Assembly (NCBI RefSeq): GCF_963678635.1
Contig: NC_087065.1
Span: forward strand, 27,859,254 to 27,923,253
Source of the DNA: Symsagittifera roscoffensis
Lineage: Eukaryota; Xenacoelomorpha; Acoela; Convolutidae
Length of the DNA: 64,000 nt
Direction: 5' to 3'
Shown here: one piece after another, positions 1 to 11,364 of the stretch
How positions within the stretch are numbered: position 1 is the stretch's first letter
Layout: every line of letters starts with the position of its first letter
Made by a program: the position numbers and the translations under genes
The notes under the pieces: generated by a model
What the model was told of the DNA's origin: nothing
The model's input: only the letters and a program-made list of their open reading frames with translations
The model's database searches: none

Positions 1-893
1 GATCCCTTCGAACATTTCCGCTTTAAAGCACCGTACTTCGTTTCAGTATCGCTCAGGACCTTACTTCCATAGGCTATCGGACGGAGAACCGTTCTCCCGT
101 TTCACTCTTGCTCCTGGTGAAGTATGCCCGATATCGCAACCACTGATGCATCCGTATCTAACACAAACATCCCCTCCTCTGTTGGCATGCCGAGGACCGG
201 TGCCTGGCAAAGTTCGCGTTTAAAGTTTTCAAACAAAACTTGTGCCTCATTAGTCCAAGTAATTTTTTTACCCTTGTTTCTCACCAACTGCTGCATGGGG
301 TGTATCTTATCGGCGTATCCTTTGATGAACTCTCGATAATAGTTAGCAAACCTCAAAAAGCTCATCAGTTGCGTGTCTGTCTTTGGTGCCTTCCAGGTCA
401 AGACCGCTTCGACCGCTTCGGGATCCGGCCGATCTGGCTCCATGCTTATCCACAAGGCGGCCCAGATATTTTATGGAGTCTCTGAGGATTTCGCACCTGT
501 AGGGTTTACACTTCAGGCCCGCCTGTTTCATGCAAGCAAACACCTCATTCAACCTCTCTATATGATCCTCTAGGGTTGGTGTTGCGATCACAACATCATC
601 GACATAAGACATGATGAGGTTCCCGTATTTCTTGGTTACATTCGTATGTGCCTGGGCCATCAGTCGCTGGAATGTGGCCGTCGCGTTGCACAATCCGAAC
701 GGCATCCTCTTCCACTGGAACAATCCCAGCTCGCACGAGAAACCCATTTTCTCCCGATCTTGCTTTCTGAGGGCACTTGCCAGAACGCAGAGCCCAAATC
801 CAACTTCGTGAAAAACTTCGCGTCCCCCAACTTGAAGAGGCTCTCATCGATGCGGGGAATTGGGTACGAATCCTCAATCGTCACTGTGTTCAA
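1..893 (-). pseudogene. pol: Element A pol: RT core, connection and RNase H start (broken, partial)
   Basis: Three overlapping frame segments carry a continuous Ty3/gypsy RT. One at 893-660 has FTKLDLGSAFWQVP; one at 747-343 has MPFGLCNATATFQRLM and the catalytic YVDD box; one at 455-102 has the thumb/connection block (FANYYREFIKGYA) and the RNase H start VLDTDAS. The last ~100 bases continue RNase H (AYGSKVLSDTETKYGA). The frame jumps between segments are frameshifts, so the enzyme is dead. This is the most informative stretch for classifying element A as Ty3/gypsy rather than BEL or copia. RNase H is truncated by the window edge. Confidence 0.85.
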
Positions 894-2506
894 GTAACGG
901 AAATCACAACAAAACCTGAGTTGCCCCCTTTCTTTTTAGCTATGACCACGCCACAAGCCCACGGGGACTTCGACGGCTCGATCATGTCGTACTCCATTAA
1001 CATCTCGGTTTCTTTCCTGCACGCTTTTGATTTGTGTGTGGTCATTCTCCTCGCCCCTTCCCTATGAGGTACCGAGCCCTCTTCTATCTCAATCTCGTGT
1101 TCTACAAAATTGCAGCAACTTATGTCGGCCTTATGCTTCGAAAAAACGTCTGCATTCCGATTTAGCACCGCCGTGAGTGAATCTAGTTCCTTATCCAATA
1201 TTTTACCCTTCAGATGTTCTATCTCGGGCAGGACATGCTTATTTGCTGTTAACTCTATTTCTGTTGGTCTCTCGAGAAAATTTGAACAACTAGATAACCC
1301 ATCATCTGTCTCCGACTTCATTGAAAACAATTTCTTAGAAAATTTCAATTCATTTATTCTCTTCAGTATACATTCTTGGTTCGCGTGTAAGGGACATTTG
1401 GCTGCATCAAACTTTTTCAAGTTCTCCACACTCTGAAAGTCTGTGTTCAGAAGCAATGCGTAGCCAAGTTTCTTTCCACTCTGTATTGTCACTGTGGTTG
1501 CTTCTGTGTTCAACAACACACTCACACACAGTCCGCTCTGAGTGAGTGAGAAGCTTCCTCCTAAAATAGCGGAGCTCTTACTGTTTGGATTTGGTACCAG
1601 ACACACCTGTCTGTCATTACTGAGTTCATTCAAGTTTCTCATTCTAAACGTCGCTACTACGGCTTGGTTTGGCTTCAATCTAACTTTTCGATCCAGGAAA
1701 ATTGGTACCTTTGCCTGGTTAATTAAGATCTTATTAAGAAGTTTCTTTTCATACTTCCTCTCTGGGTCTTTGATCCTGATCAACCCAACGTTGAGATCGA
1801 TCGTGGCATCATAGTTGCGTACGAAGTCCCCTTCCAGGATGAATTGATCGGATTCGTCCAAATTTTCCACCACCAGGAAGCTCATCCGAAGATGCCTTCC
1901 TCCAAGCTGCAGTGATATGATCGGGGTCCGTCCTGTCACCGAGATTGCTCCCTGATTGGCAGCTGCCAGTCTGATATTGGTCGGTATCAGATCCAACCTT
2001 TCAAAGCCCATATCATTCCAGGTGCTGACTGGCATGACGCTGACCACTGCTCCCGTGTCTAACAAACCTTTTACTGAAAGTTGTCTGCCCTGCACATCTA
2101 GGACATGTGCTGCCAGATCGGCTTCGCAACCTATGTGAACTGCATCCTGTTCCAGCATGGCGTTATGTTCAATTCGTCGCACCTTAAGCTCTTCTCGTCT
2201 AATGTATATCCGGCCTACTTGGTCACTTGCATCAGTCACGTGAGCCTTTGTGTAGATGTTAATGACGTCCACATTCATCAGGATCGGACATGGGCCATGG
2301 ACTTTGATGTAATATCCATCTACTTTCATTAGGTTTGGACCTCCTGTCGTGAGCAGCGCTCGCACTGCCCTGGAGTCTAACTTGGGATCCTTCTCTCTCA
2401 GGTAGTCCGCATAAATGTCCAGGTGTACCAGCGTGATCTCGGACGGTTGACCACCTGGTGTCCTTTCTTGACCAAATTTACTTTCTTGGTGTCCTTTCTT
2501 GACCAA
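890..2506 (-). pseudogene. pol: Element A pol: retropepsin and N-terminal RT
   Basis: This 538-codon open stretch begins with a spacer, followed by an aspartic protease with the active-site LLDTGAVVSVMP at roughly residues 146-158. A poorly conserved linker then leads to the RT N-terminus, with EYDMIEPSKSPWACGVV near residue 510 and AKKKGG just before the frame is lost at about 930. Retropepsins act as homodimers to cut Gag-Pol; the DTG triad is intact here. The annotated start is arbitrary because upstream Gag-Pro sequence is in another frame. Element B has the same order at 15,298-17,480, which supports this being one polyprotein. Confidence 0.8.
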
Positions 2507-2871
2507 AATTCTTGACCACCGAAATAATGGTCACTATCTTCGTTCCTTCTTTCGTGATGCCAAAGGTTTTAACCGATATAACATTTAGATTTAGTCCCTG
2601 TTTCCTGGGTTCCTGTTTGTCCTCTTCTTTCGTTGTTTTCCCCAGAATGTGAATTTTTTCCCGAAAATTTGTACTTTCTAGTTCCGACCTTAACCATTGC
2701 TCAACTTCTTTCGTGGCTAGCCTGCTGGAAATTCTGTAATGTGGTCCGTGCAGCTAAGCCATAATCGACCTTGAGCGGGCCGGCCGACTCCGCCTCCAGG
2801 CTCGAGGCTATCGCCTCATCAGGCAAGGTCTTCACCTTCGTAGTCGTAAATGTGCTCGGTGTCGCCTCTTT
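2507..2871 (-). other. Element A gag-pro junction remnant
   Basis: No open frame of useful length. It lies between the zinc-knuckle segment and the protease segment and is presumably decayed linker coding sequence. A short local repeat (gtgtcctttcttgaccaaa) occurs twice around 2,458-2,510. Confidence 0.4.
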
Positions 2872-3300
2872 CTACCGCGACTCAGCTTCGTTCATGAGAC
2901 GTGCTCGGCTGGCTTTGACGCCCGAAAGCGCCTCTTCATGGCGGGGATGTTTCGCGTCCGCTACCGCATCCCAAAATTGGGTGCAATCCGACTTGAAAAA
3001 ACCCTCCGAATTGCAGAAGAAGCACCTTGGTCCATACTTCATTATGAGTCCTCTCACGTACTCTTCCTGGTTCTTGTCGGTCGCATCAACGTCGTCGAGA
3101 AAATAGCCTATCGCCTTAATGTTCTGTTTGTAAGTAGAACAGGCGGAAACATGAGGGTCTATCGAACCACAATTCGTACATGACCTCCTCTTATCCATGT
3201 CGGCACGAGGTCTGTACCAACTGGAGTTCGCGCCAGTGATTGTTCCGCTGTAGTTGCTATAACTGCTGTAACGATTTTGTGCCTTCGGTTTTACGAGCAA
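2872..3300 (-). pseudogene. gag: Element A gag: nucleocapsid with two Cys clusters
   Basis: This 142-codon segment contains a first cluster, CTNCGSIDPHVSAC (C-x2-C-x5-H-x3-C), and a second, CFFCNSEGFFKSDC. The second has the spacing of a retroviral zinc knuckle (C-x2-C-x4-H-x4-C) but with Phe where the zinc-binding His should be. Element B retains the His in the corresponding motif (CNQEGHFRMDC) but has lost its first Cys to a stop. The cluster lies directly upstream of protease, as expected for nucleocapsid. The knuckle as it stands probably cannot bind zinc normally. Confidence 0.75.
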
Positions 3301-3303
3301 GTA

Positions 3304-3945
3304 CTACCGCAACTTCATACGCAAATCATCGGGTGTGGGCACCTGGTCAAGCGACAGGGTGAAGTGTGTGGCCAGCATGGTTTTCAGCTCATCTTTTTTT
3401 ACTTCATCCATGAACTTCGAGGAAATTGCCAAGTTTGGCTCCGATATTCTCTCATCGGGATTGCTCCTCCTTCTGAGTATTTCATGGTCGTCCAAAAACT
3501 TGTCTATGGATTCGTCATCTCTTTGACGCCTCTTTTCAAACTTCACCATAGCTTGATGCCCTTGTACAACAGAGCCGAAACGACTCAGCAAGACGTCGAA
3601 TATCTTGCGAGCGCTGTCTCGTTCATTAGTCCTTTTGGCCATTACAAAACTTAGGGCGGTACCCTCTAGATTGCTCGTCAATGCGCTGCATTCCTGTTTC
3701 TTCATCAAAATGTAATTTCATCACCTCTATCCAGATGTCGATGCAGCCATCTGACTCGTCTTTGTATGACTTCGGCTTTTTGGTGTCCTTCTTGACTTCT
3801 CTCCTCTATCGGTTGACTTCGAGAGATTGGTGATGAATGTTTCAAGAGATCTATTCAGGGGCTCAAACATTGAGGCATTCATCGTTGTGTCCTGCGAGAC
3901 TGTAGTCAGATCTGGCACTGATCTGACTTGTGGCACAGTGGGCAA
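3304..3945 (-). pseudogene. gag: Element A gag: capsid-like segment
   Basis: Two minus-strand frames (3,708-3,304 and 3,945-3,727) cover a capsid region. The C-terminal part, with GHQAMVKFEKRRQRDDESID, aligns with element B at about 14,760-14,950 (GHQAMMSFEKKK followed by DDESID in another frame). This block is Arg/Lys/Glu-rich and helical, as expected for Ty3/gypsy capsid. Two or more frameshifts separate it from the N-terminal gag segments. Confidence 0.65.
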
Positions 3946-4080
3946 TCGTGTCTGCGGGGGAGCATCCGCTTTCGGCGGGACCGGGTTTGTCCAACCTGGC
4001 CTCGATGGGGCTGCCCTGCGTCGCTCCCTATGATTGGATTCCTAATTCGATATCGAACTTGGCCGCGGGCTCTATCTCCG

Positions 4081-5211
4081 TCATTTGCCTGGCGTGAGCG
4101 CTCCCTTGGGTGCGGAACGCTCTTCTCGATTGCCTCCGTTTAAGATCTCGTCAGGCTTCCGCATCATCAGGTCAGATTTGGCATCCAACCTTTTCTCCAG
4201 GCTAAACATCGTATGAGCATAGGTATTGTCATGATCGTTCGACAGTCGCTCGATCTCTCTGGTCATCCTAATTTCTATTTCCTCTGACTCCTTGGTTGCT
4301 CGAGCCAAGCTCTCCGCTAGTCATTGATTGGTGTTACGAATCAATTGGGCCTGATTGTCTCTCGCCTGTGACTTTACGTTTGTTAGCTCATCTCGCAACT
4401 TCTCTTGACCCTGGTGAGCTTTCTCTTGAACTCGATCTATTCTCTTAGTGATGTCCCGTCGCAGCTCTTCAAGGCCTGTCATTACGCCAGCAGACATGTC
4501 ACTTATATTGCCAGCCGCCCCCGATACCGTGGTGATACCCAGAGAAGATGAGGTCAACTGAGGTTTTAGCCTGGTACTTGATGACGCGCCGCCCTTTTGA
4601 GTGCACATCGACATCATCAACCTGTCGAACGTTGAGGATACACCTACGGTTATCCCATCAAACATCGGCCTGGTCGGCGATTTGGACAATGCTTTCTTGC
4701 TCTTATCATTCCTTGGACACGGCGTGAAGTCCACATCCGAATGAGCTATCTCCGGATGGTCAAAACTGGAAGATAAACCCTCAGTTTGGAGTGACGCCAT
4801 GCGTTCATCATACAAAAACTTCCAGTTTTTCTTGGCTTTCGAACTCGTTTGTTCCTCCCTCGGGCTTATACTCGACATCAACGCATTCTTGCTCTGCTTG
4901 ACTAGAGATGATTGTTCCTTTCTCCACTTGTTACTCTTAGTCTCTGATTTGGACATTCCCCTGAACAATAGTTCTTCTCGCGGTTCGACCTCGGAACGCT
5001 CCGAGGCCTCCTTCGTTCTTTCAACTCCCTCCCGTTCAAAGTCCTCGCCTGGCTCTTCTAGGTCTGCGTGATGGTGGTAGTCGGGTCGGATCAGCGTTTG
5101 CTCCCCTTCCTCGAAGGGGTCCGTAAGCGTCTCGCTCGCCTGTCCGGTCTCAACACTTCGCCCTTGATTGCCATCGAGGTTCTTCTCGCTTCTCAGTTTC
5201 ATTCCGCTCAC
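4081..5211 (-). pseudogene. gag: Element A gag: N-terminal region with coiled coil
   Basis: The 296-codon ORF at 5,211-4,321 begins with ATG (MSGMKLRSEKNL) and is acidic/basic and low in hydrophobics. Its C-terminal third is heptad-like (RRDITKRIDRVQEKAHQGQEKL) and probably a coiled coil. A stop at 4,321 separates it from 4,308-4,081, which continues the charged helix and looks like the same protein. Element B's gag has the same layout: a charged disordered N-terminus and then a helix at 14,290-14,560. The ATG at 5,211 is the likely gag start. Confidence 0.6.
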
Positions 5212-5820
5212 TGAAAGACCAGCTTGACCTTTAGTCGTTGCTTCGTCAGCAAAAGCGTCGGAAATGCTGCTAATCGTGGATCGGCTACGCCGTGTTTTTA
5301 ACTTTCGTGTGTCCCCGTACTGAGCCTGGGAATCTTAGTTGTTGCTCCTAGCGATTCTCTTTGCTGCATGCTACGTGATAAAAAAAATTTCCACGGCAAT
5401 GCTCATCAAGTTTCAAAATTAAATTCAAAAAAATAACTGCTCAAGTCTACTCACTCATGTCCTGTAATATCAAAAATATACCTTCGATTTCGAGAGATAC
5501 TATAAGTGATTCAGCTCAAGCTACACAGAGGGCCTGCTTAGTGTTCAGATATTACCAACTCCACTCAGTTACCTAGTATAACAGTATCAAAAAATTTTCT
5601 CAAGATATAGTCAATACACAAAACACAATTGATAATCCGATAAGAATATCCTATAGTTGACAGCAACCTTTCCTTCAGTATTAATTTTACCGCCACACTC
5701 GTATCAAATCACTGCCTCGTTTAAGATCAAAAAATCTTTTGTAAAAAAGCAGTGATGATTCAGGAATAAATAAATAAAACTTAGTCTTAAAGAAAAAGAC
5801 TTTTCTCAATCGGAACACTC

Positions 5821-6136
5821 CAAAAGAACGAAGGACACTGTCTTCTCAAGTGAGTGTGTATTTGCCTAATACACTCACCGAGGTCTTCTTTTAGGTGTCC
5901 TGCGATTGCCCGAGCTGTCCTACTAAGTAGCTCAAGGCAACCTTTCATCAAAAACTTCTAAAGTTTATGAAAAAGCTCTCCCACACCCGGGGCCGCTCCA
6001 AGTGCACGAGAGCAGGGAACAACTTTTCTTCTCAAGTGTGTGTGTATTTCCCTAATACACTCACCGAGGTCTTCTTTCATGTGTTCCCGGATAGCCCAAG
6101 CTTTCCTATTGAGTAGCTCAAGGCAACCACACAACC
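5821..6136. repeat. Direct repeat, two copies offset by 186 bp
   Basis: The string tcttctcaag at 5,841 recurs at 6,027, and similarity runs through cctaatacactcaccgaggtcttctt to gtagctcaaggcaacc. Each copy carries an imperfect inverted repeat, gtgagtgtgtatt...aatacactcac, able to form a hairpin with a 4-nt loop and a small bulge. Confidence 0.75.
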
Positions 6137-6299
6137 AAAATAACAATTGAAAAAAAATTTGGTTCGGGTACTTCTGATGAACCCGATCTAGAATCCAAAG
6201 TTGATTGCCAATTTCCAGTTTAACTGGGCTCCTAAGTTCTCAAAAATTTCACCCCGTTTGTAGTTGACCTTCTATTCCGTCCTCAAATGGATGTTTATG

Positions 6300-6700
6300 A
6301 TGTTCGAACTGCCGCGGAGGGTGCCTCTAATTCTTCACTAAGAAGGGTCGTTAAGGGGCTTAAGTTACTCCGGAGGGTTACTTCGGAGGGTTGTTAAGAC
6401 ATTTAGCTTACTCCGGAGGGTTACTTCGGAGGGTCCCCTTAAGCTGACTAAGGAGGGTCAATAAGAGGCTTAATGCGCTCTGGATGGTTGCTTTGGAGGG
6501 TTCCTTCAAAATTCTAAATTTTTCAAGTCTAACTTAGACGGGTCTCCAACTAGTCTCAGAAAGTGCCAAAACAAGCTAAATTCACTCTGTGGGGTTATTT
6601 TAACTTCTTAAGAGGGCTGCGTGGAAAGTTTTTTTTTACAGAGGGTTGCTAAGGGGCTTAGATGACTCCCGAGGGTTACCTCGGAGGGTTCCCCAAAAAT
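6300..6700. repeat. Degenerate GGAGGGTT-rich repeat array
   Basis: The motif (c/t)(t/c)cggagggtt(a/g)ct recurs at irregular 15-45-base spacing, for example around 6,375-6,440 and 6,650-6,690. It is too irregular to assign a unit length by eye. It is G-rich on the plus strand and C-rich on the sense strand of element A. Confidence 0.5.
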
Positions 6701-8364
6701 CGAGAAAACGGATGATTTCAACGCTGTAAAGCCTCCAATTGCACTCTAGTTGATTTAAAAATTTGACCCCCCGAACCAACAAATTCTAAAAAAGTGTTTC
6801 TTCCCTAAAGTTATCGACCCAAAAACGGTCACCATCTAGAAAATTGATCAAAAAAGTCGACTTATGGTACCAAAACTATTCCGATCGGTGGGCTAGTCTT
6901 TGAGAAATCGCCAAAAACGCGTTCGTCAAATTGGCTTTTTTTCACCACCTATATAGGTTCTGAAAAACTTTTTCCGCAATTCTCAGTGAAAGTGCCTAAA
7001 AAAATTGAAACGAGCGTAGTAGCGCCGTACAGCATTGGAATACTGCAAAAAACTGGATCAAAATTGGTTTGGAATTAAAAATTTGGCCAAAAACTATCAA
7101 ATTTGAACCCTGCGATTCCTTCCTTTTCCAGTCTTTAAGTCTCTAGCTCTATCCACGGAGCTATTCGGAGGGTTACTCAAAAACTTCTCCTGCAACCGAG
7201 CACGCTATGCTAGCACGCTCCTAACACAAAAAGTTTTATCGCTCTAATTCTAAAAACCCAAAAACTCGATCCTCAAAACCTATTGACGAAATTCGGAAAA
7301 TTACAAAAATTTTGATCGAAAAAATTTAGTTTTTGCCAACTTCTATTAAGTCTTTTTCCGCCCGGTTTCTTTAGTTAAGGGGATCAAACTAAGTAGTAGA
7401 TCACTGTACAGAAGCTTTTTGCTGTTCGGAAAAGCTCGGTTATCTGAAATTTTGAGGTTTGACAATTTGGTCGAAAATCAGTGATTTTTGACAAAACTGA
7501 GGTGTTTCTCGGGTCTAAATGGGAGATAAGTAATATATAGTGGGGATAGTAATCTATTAGGAGTCCTTAATAAATATTACTATACCCTTCTTTGCAATAA
7601 AATACCCGAATTGAGACCCTTAACTCGGAAATTCGCAATCGATGGAAGGTGCAGTCGGACCGCGCCAATTCACTACTTAAGTTTTAATGAAATAGTACCC
7701 GAACGATACTAAAATTGTGTCAACGATACCGAACAGTCGTTTTGGATGTTGTCCCTGATGCCCCTGTTGAGTCTGGAACACGTCGGTCAGCTTGCCACTC
7801 TACCCTCCGGTCACCGGCAAAATCGCCATTAACGTGCTTACATACTCAAAAAACATTCAAGGGAGGGTACCTAAGCCGCCACCAAAACACTCGATCTTTC
7901 TATCAAAAATGATCTATATCAATCTGAAACAACATCAAATAGGAAGGTCAGATCACATCTCGTCCGGAAATAACATATAAACTGTCACTTTATGTTTTTT
8001 ACTGTTTTTGGTCTTTTTTGGATTTTTTTACTGTTTTTTGTACTTTTTTCTTTTCAGATAAATTTATTTTTGGCTTTTTCTTGGTTTTAAACTTTTTTGT
8101 TCGGTTTTACGCTTTCTTTTTAATTGTTTCTGGTCCCGGGATCTTGGGATCAGCGGGCTCATGACTTCCCACCTAACCCTCCGGCCACCGGAATTTTCGG
8201 TCCTAACTAAGTTAAAAAGCTAATTAGTACTAGGCGGAGGGTCGGCACCTTCCCCTTAGTACAACAAAGGTCATTAAGGCCTCTAACTCGGGCATACGCC
8301 CGGAGCGGAGGGTTCGTCGCTGAAACGTTTGCTGATCATGATGGTCTTATACCTTTGACAGGCC

Positions 8365-8379
8365 CACCCAGGAGCGCCA
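8365..8379 (-). promoter_or_regulatory. Element A primer-binding site
   Basis: On the minus strand the sequence is TGGCGCTCCTGGGTG, starting with the TGG that pairs with a tRNA CCA end. It lies 12 bases downstream of the LTR end TGTTACA-like boundary. The identical 15-mer lies at the same place in element B (9,888-9,902). The priming tRNA would end in CACCCAGGAGCGCCA; I do not assign its identity. Confidence 0.65.
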
Positions 8380-8391
8380 TAAAAACGTCTA

Positions 8392-8930
8392 TGTAACATT
8401 CGTCCAAATACTACACAGTGACGGAGCGCAGAAAAAGTACCTATTAACGACTGGCTGGCGTCAGTTTTCTAGATTCTACTCGTTTTTCACCGTCTCGACC
8501 TAGCCAGTTGATTTTCTGGTCTGTCTAGGGCTAAGTAAAAAGTTACCATTTTTAGGCCATCAGTCAAACGACTGTTAATCAGCTTTCGTTTACACGCGAA
8601 CACAACCACATAGCTGGGTCTCGGATCTTCAGACTACATGATTGCTATTAAAAACACGGCTCGAATATCCTATTTCACGATGTTTTTGGTGACAGTTCTA
8701 TATTAAATCCATTGGAGATGGATTGACCCTTTCCTCTTTCTAGCTACTCATATTCTAAAATAATAAATGATACCGGTGTTAATTCAAAAGTTTATGGCAT
8801 CAGAGTAGCTAAAAAGTCAGTTATTTACAGTCCTTCGCCATATATTGTCTCTGGAGGGCCGAGACTCCGATTCCGTGCTTCTTCTGTAATAACGTCGTTA
8901 TTATTCCCAATTCGTGGCACGGGAGGGTAC
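8392..8930 (-). repeat. Element A 5' LTR (outer end approximate)
   Basis: Read on the minus strand it shares scattered blocks with element B's LTRs: GTCAATCCATCTC near 8,720 (B: GTTGATCCATCTG), TAATAGC...TGTAGTCT, GAAAAAC, and the end GAATGTTACA at 8,392-8,401 (B: GACTGTTACA). Order and spacing agree, so it is a diverged LTR of the same family. The outer end may be near 8,930, where a purine-rich minus-strand run abuts TGTACCC. Confidence 0.6.
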
Positions 8931-9302
8931 AGCTTCTTCCTTCTTCCCCACTGAAGCCTCCTTTCTGGCTAATTACTTCCGTTAACTGCCTTATCATGCG
9001 TGATCGTCACAATAAGAGGCTTCGTGTTTTCTTTTATCTTTCCGACCGTCTGTCTCTTTTTAATTCGGTTGTTGTTGTGTTTTATTTTTTTAGTTTTTGT
9101 TGTGTTTCCTTGTCCTTCATTTCCCGCATTTCTCAGAAATGTTCCTTCTCCAATCGAAATTTTAAAAATTAAGAATTCCAGAATATTCTGGCCTTTTTTA
9201 AAACAATTTTTAAACAAAAGGACTCTAATGCTATTTTCGTACTGCGCCGGAAGGTTCCGCTGTGCCAATCCGGCGGAATGGCACAGTGAAAAGGTGGATA
9301 GC
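8931..9302. other. Spacer between the head-to-head LTRs of A and B
   Basis: No gene seen. Open frames on both strands here are short, Lys/Asn- or Phe-rich and look random. The right end (gaaaaggtggatagc) resembles the sequence just before element B's 3' LTR (gaaaggcggacagc), which leaves the exact LTR edge uncertain. Confidence 0.4.
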
Positions 9303-9876
9303 TGAAGCTGCCCAATGGTTCAAATAGAAAACTTCTGTCTTGAGCTAAAAACTTACTTATTTCAAACTTCTTCAGTTATACTTAATTATCAGATCAATTC
9401 TAGAGTTGCTTTATAACTTAGTTACTCATTTCTACACATTGTGTCGGTATGTAAGTACCCAATTCAACTTTGTTGAGTGTGTTTTATATTTTATGTTATT
9501 ATGTTGAGTTAGGGAGAGTTTTTAGGTTGATCCATCTGAAATAGATCAAAGGTCAACTGTCCAATAACATCTAACTGTATACGTAAGATTCCGACCCTGT
9601 TTTTAACGTCGTTCGTGTGTTTTGGGTATTTTAAGATCTGAGCATCGGGACGTTCTTATTTCTAGAGTGGGGGGGGGGGGGGGGTATTTTGGTAATAGCC
9701 TTTAAGCTGTAACACAGTTTGTAGTCTCATGTCGTCTCATGTCGCCAGTGAAACGAATTGGCTCCGACAGCTTGAGGTAGAAAAACACAAGAGATAGTGT
9801 CCCTGACTCTTGAGCCAATGGTTATAGGGCCTATTTTTCTAAGCTTCATATGTGACTTAAGTAGGCGACTGTTACA
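9303..9876 (+). repeat. Element B 5' LTR
   Basis: Starts TGAAGCT and ends GTTACA, so it has the canonical TG...CA form. It matches 37,711-38,249 along its full length with many substitutions and small indels. Shared landmarks are gagctaaaaactta, cggtatgtaagtaccca-like, gttagggagagtttttaggttgatccatc and actcttgagccaatggttatagggcc. A run of 16 G at 9,669-9,684 is only 6 G in the 3' copy. Confidence 0.75.
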
Positions 9877-9887
9877 TAGTATTTTTA

Positions 9888-9902
9888 TGGCGCTCCTGGG
9901 TG
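9888..9902 (+). promoter_or_regulatory. Element B primer-binding site
   Basis: TGGCGCTCCTGGGTG, identical to element A's PBS, 11 bases after the LTR CA end. This supports plus-strand orientation and the assignment of 9,303-9,876 as the 5' LTR. Confidence 0.65.
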
Positions 9903-11340
9903 CTTTTACGACATCAAGTCTACGGGATCGAACCCGCTTGACACAGCTCCGGGCTACATGCCCATTCTAGAGTACCGGTGGTACGGTTCAGCGGAAACGT
10001 GTAAACCTTCCAGTTGAACCGTGATAACTTTTTAAGAAAACTCGAGAAATATTTCCGGTGCGCTTTCCGAAACGAGGCCTAACTAACCGAGTAATAGGGG
10101 CCACTGGGGGGACAAAAAAACTAGTAAAAGACAAAAAACGAAACAAAAAACGAAAAAGAAAACAACAAAATACGGTAAAAAATTTCAAAAGGACAAGGGC
10201 TTTGACTTTCAAACTAGGTGGATCAAACCTTTATATTAATTAAAATAGTATACGCATACTGTTTTCAACAAGACCGATTGTCTCGATCAAATCAGCAACG
10301 TTAAACAGGTGTCCGAGTTTGGGGCTTGAAAGGGTTTTCAGATAGCCTTGCAGCCTCAGCGGACGACTCGGGGACTTGACTGGAACAGGCGACCAGGCAA
10401 GTGGGAAAGTGGTTCTCAGGACTGGGACCTGAAAGACAGTGGACGCGCGACTGGAAAAAGACTACCAGTAGCGTGATCAAAACAACACAGCAGTGAGAAA
10501 GGACCACAAGGCTGTTCTGCTTGGTCAAACGGGTATCGTTAAAATCCACTTTATACTTTAAGAGATAAGTGTAAAAGTGATTAAGCGAGTCCCCACTGTT
10601 TTGAGGAGCGAGTCCCCGCGCGCTTAGGGTAGTTTTCTGCTTAAGCAGGGGGCTAGATAGGGGAGAGGTTAGCAGGGGGGCTGGTTAAGATAGAGGTTGG
10701 TGGTTGAAAATTGTAAAAAGGAGGTTTTAGTTACATTAGATCAACTGAGTTAAAGACTCAAAACAAGAGTAGCAACGCGAAGGAACTCGATAGCAAACTC
10801 GAATTAACGTAGTAATCTGGGTGGGGGGATCGGAAATAGACAGTTTTTGGAACCCAAAAGGTGAAAACCCCATAAGACCGCTAGTAGGGGGAGAAGAAAA
10901 ACGCGTGACAGTCAGGTACGAGACATTTTTTTTTGCAAAAGACAAGCATTGTCGCAATTGCATTTTAGGTATACAAGTTTTCCTTATCTTTGTTATTTTT
11001 CTCATTTGACTTTTACGGTTTTTGGGTTTGACTTTTAGTGAATTTTAGCGAAACAGCGATCATAAAAATAAGGTTTAAAGCAAGTCGTATTTCGACTTGC
11101 ATTGGGATTAGGAAAAAAAGGTAAATTTCAAGGGACTCCAAAAAATTTGGTTAGCAGAATTGGTTTTTGGGAAATTTTCACGCGAGTACTAGAGGTTGTA
11201 TTGGGATAGTGGATTGGAAATCCCGACACTTGAGCTAGGGGCACGAAAGTTTTTAACGCGAAGCAACGGAAGTGGTACTGGGCGAGTGAACGCAGAGACA
11301 AAGCACTAGAGCTTCATCAGTGGAGACGACACAAGGGTCC
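9903..11340 (+). other. Element B leader, first part, no gene seen
   Basis: No credible coding. On the minus strand near 9,925-9,940 is a GGTTCGATCCC string like a tRNA B box, but it does not fold into a tRNA. Open frames near 10,000-10,250 are Lys/Arg- or Phe-rich low complexity. Confidence 0.4.
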
Positions 11341-11364
11341 TTGAGGCAGTCCTGAGTTAGTGAT

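Larger units (their letters stand above)
5212..8364 (-). other. Element A leader (long untranslated region), no gene seen
   Basis: About 3.1 kb lies between PBS and gag with no credible coding. It holds a 186-bp direct repeat (5,821-6,136), many GGAGGGTT-type motifs (6,300-6,700), and a duplicated motif accctccggycaccgg near 7,800 and 8,170. Ty3/gypsy leaders are usually a few hundred bases; element B also has a leader of more than 3 kb, so the long leader is a trait of this family. Confidence 0.55.
1..8930 (-). mobile_element. Element A: decayed Ty3/gypsy-type LTR retrotransposon, cut by left edge
   Basis: Read on the minus strand, the order is LTR (about 8,930 to 8,392), PBS (8,379-8,365), long leader, gag, zinc knuckle, protease, RT and RNase H, running out of the window at position 1. 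Integrase and the 3' LTR would lie to the left. The reading frames are broken many times, so this copy cannot be autonomous. Its gag, protease and RT are clearly homologous to those of element B (for example both share SKSPWACGVV before the RT core), but protein divergence is large, so they are separate old copies or subfamilies. The outer LTR boundary is approximate. Confidence 0.85.

Noticed and set aside
8969-9305. Overlapping 99- and 101-codon ORFs on opposite strands between the LTRs of A and B
   Set aside because: Low-complexity Lys/Asn versus Phe/Leu composition, no family resemblance, and location at a retroelement junction.
9915-9975. tRNA-like GGTTCGATCCC (B box) on the minus strand in the element B leader
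   Set aside because: The T stem does not pair correctly with a 7-base loop, no acceptor stem or A box is found at normal spacing, and a chance match is likely.
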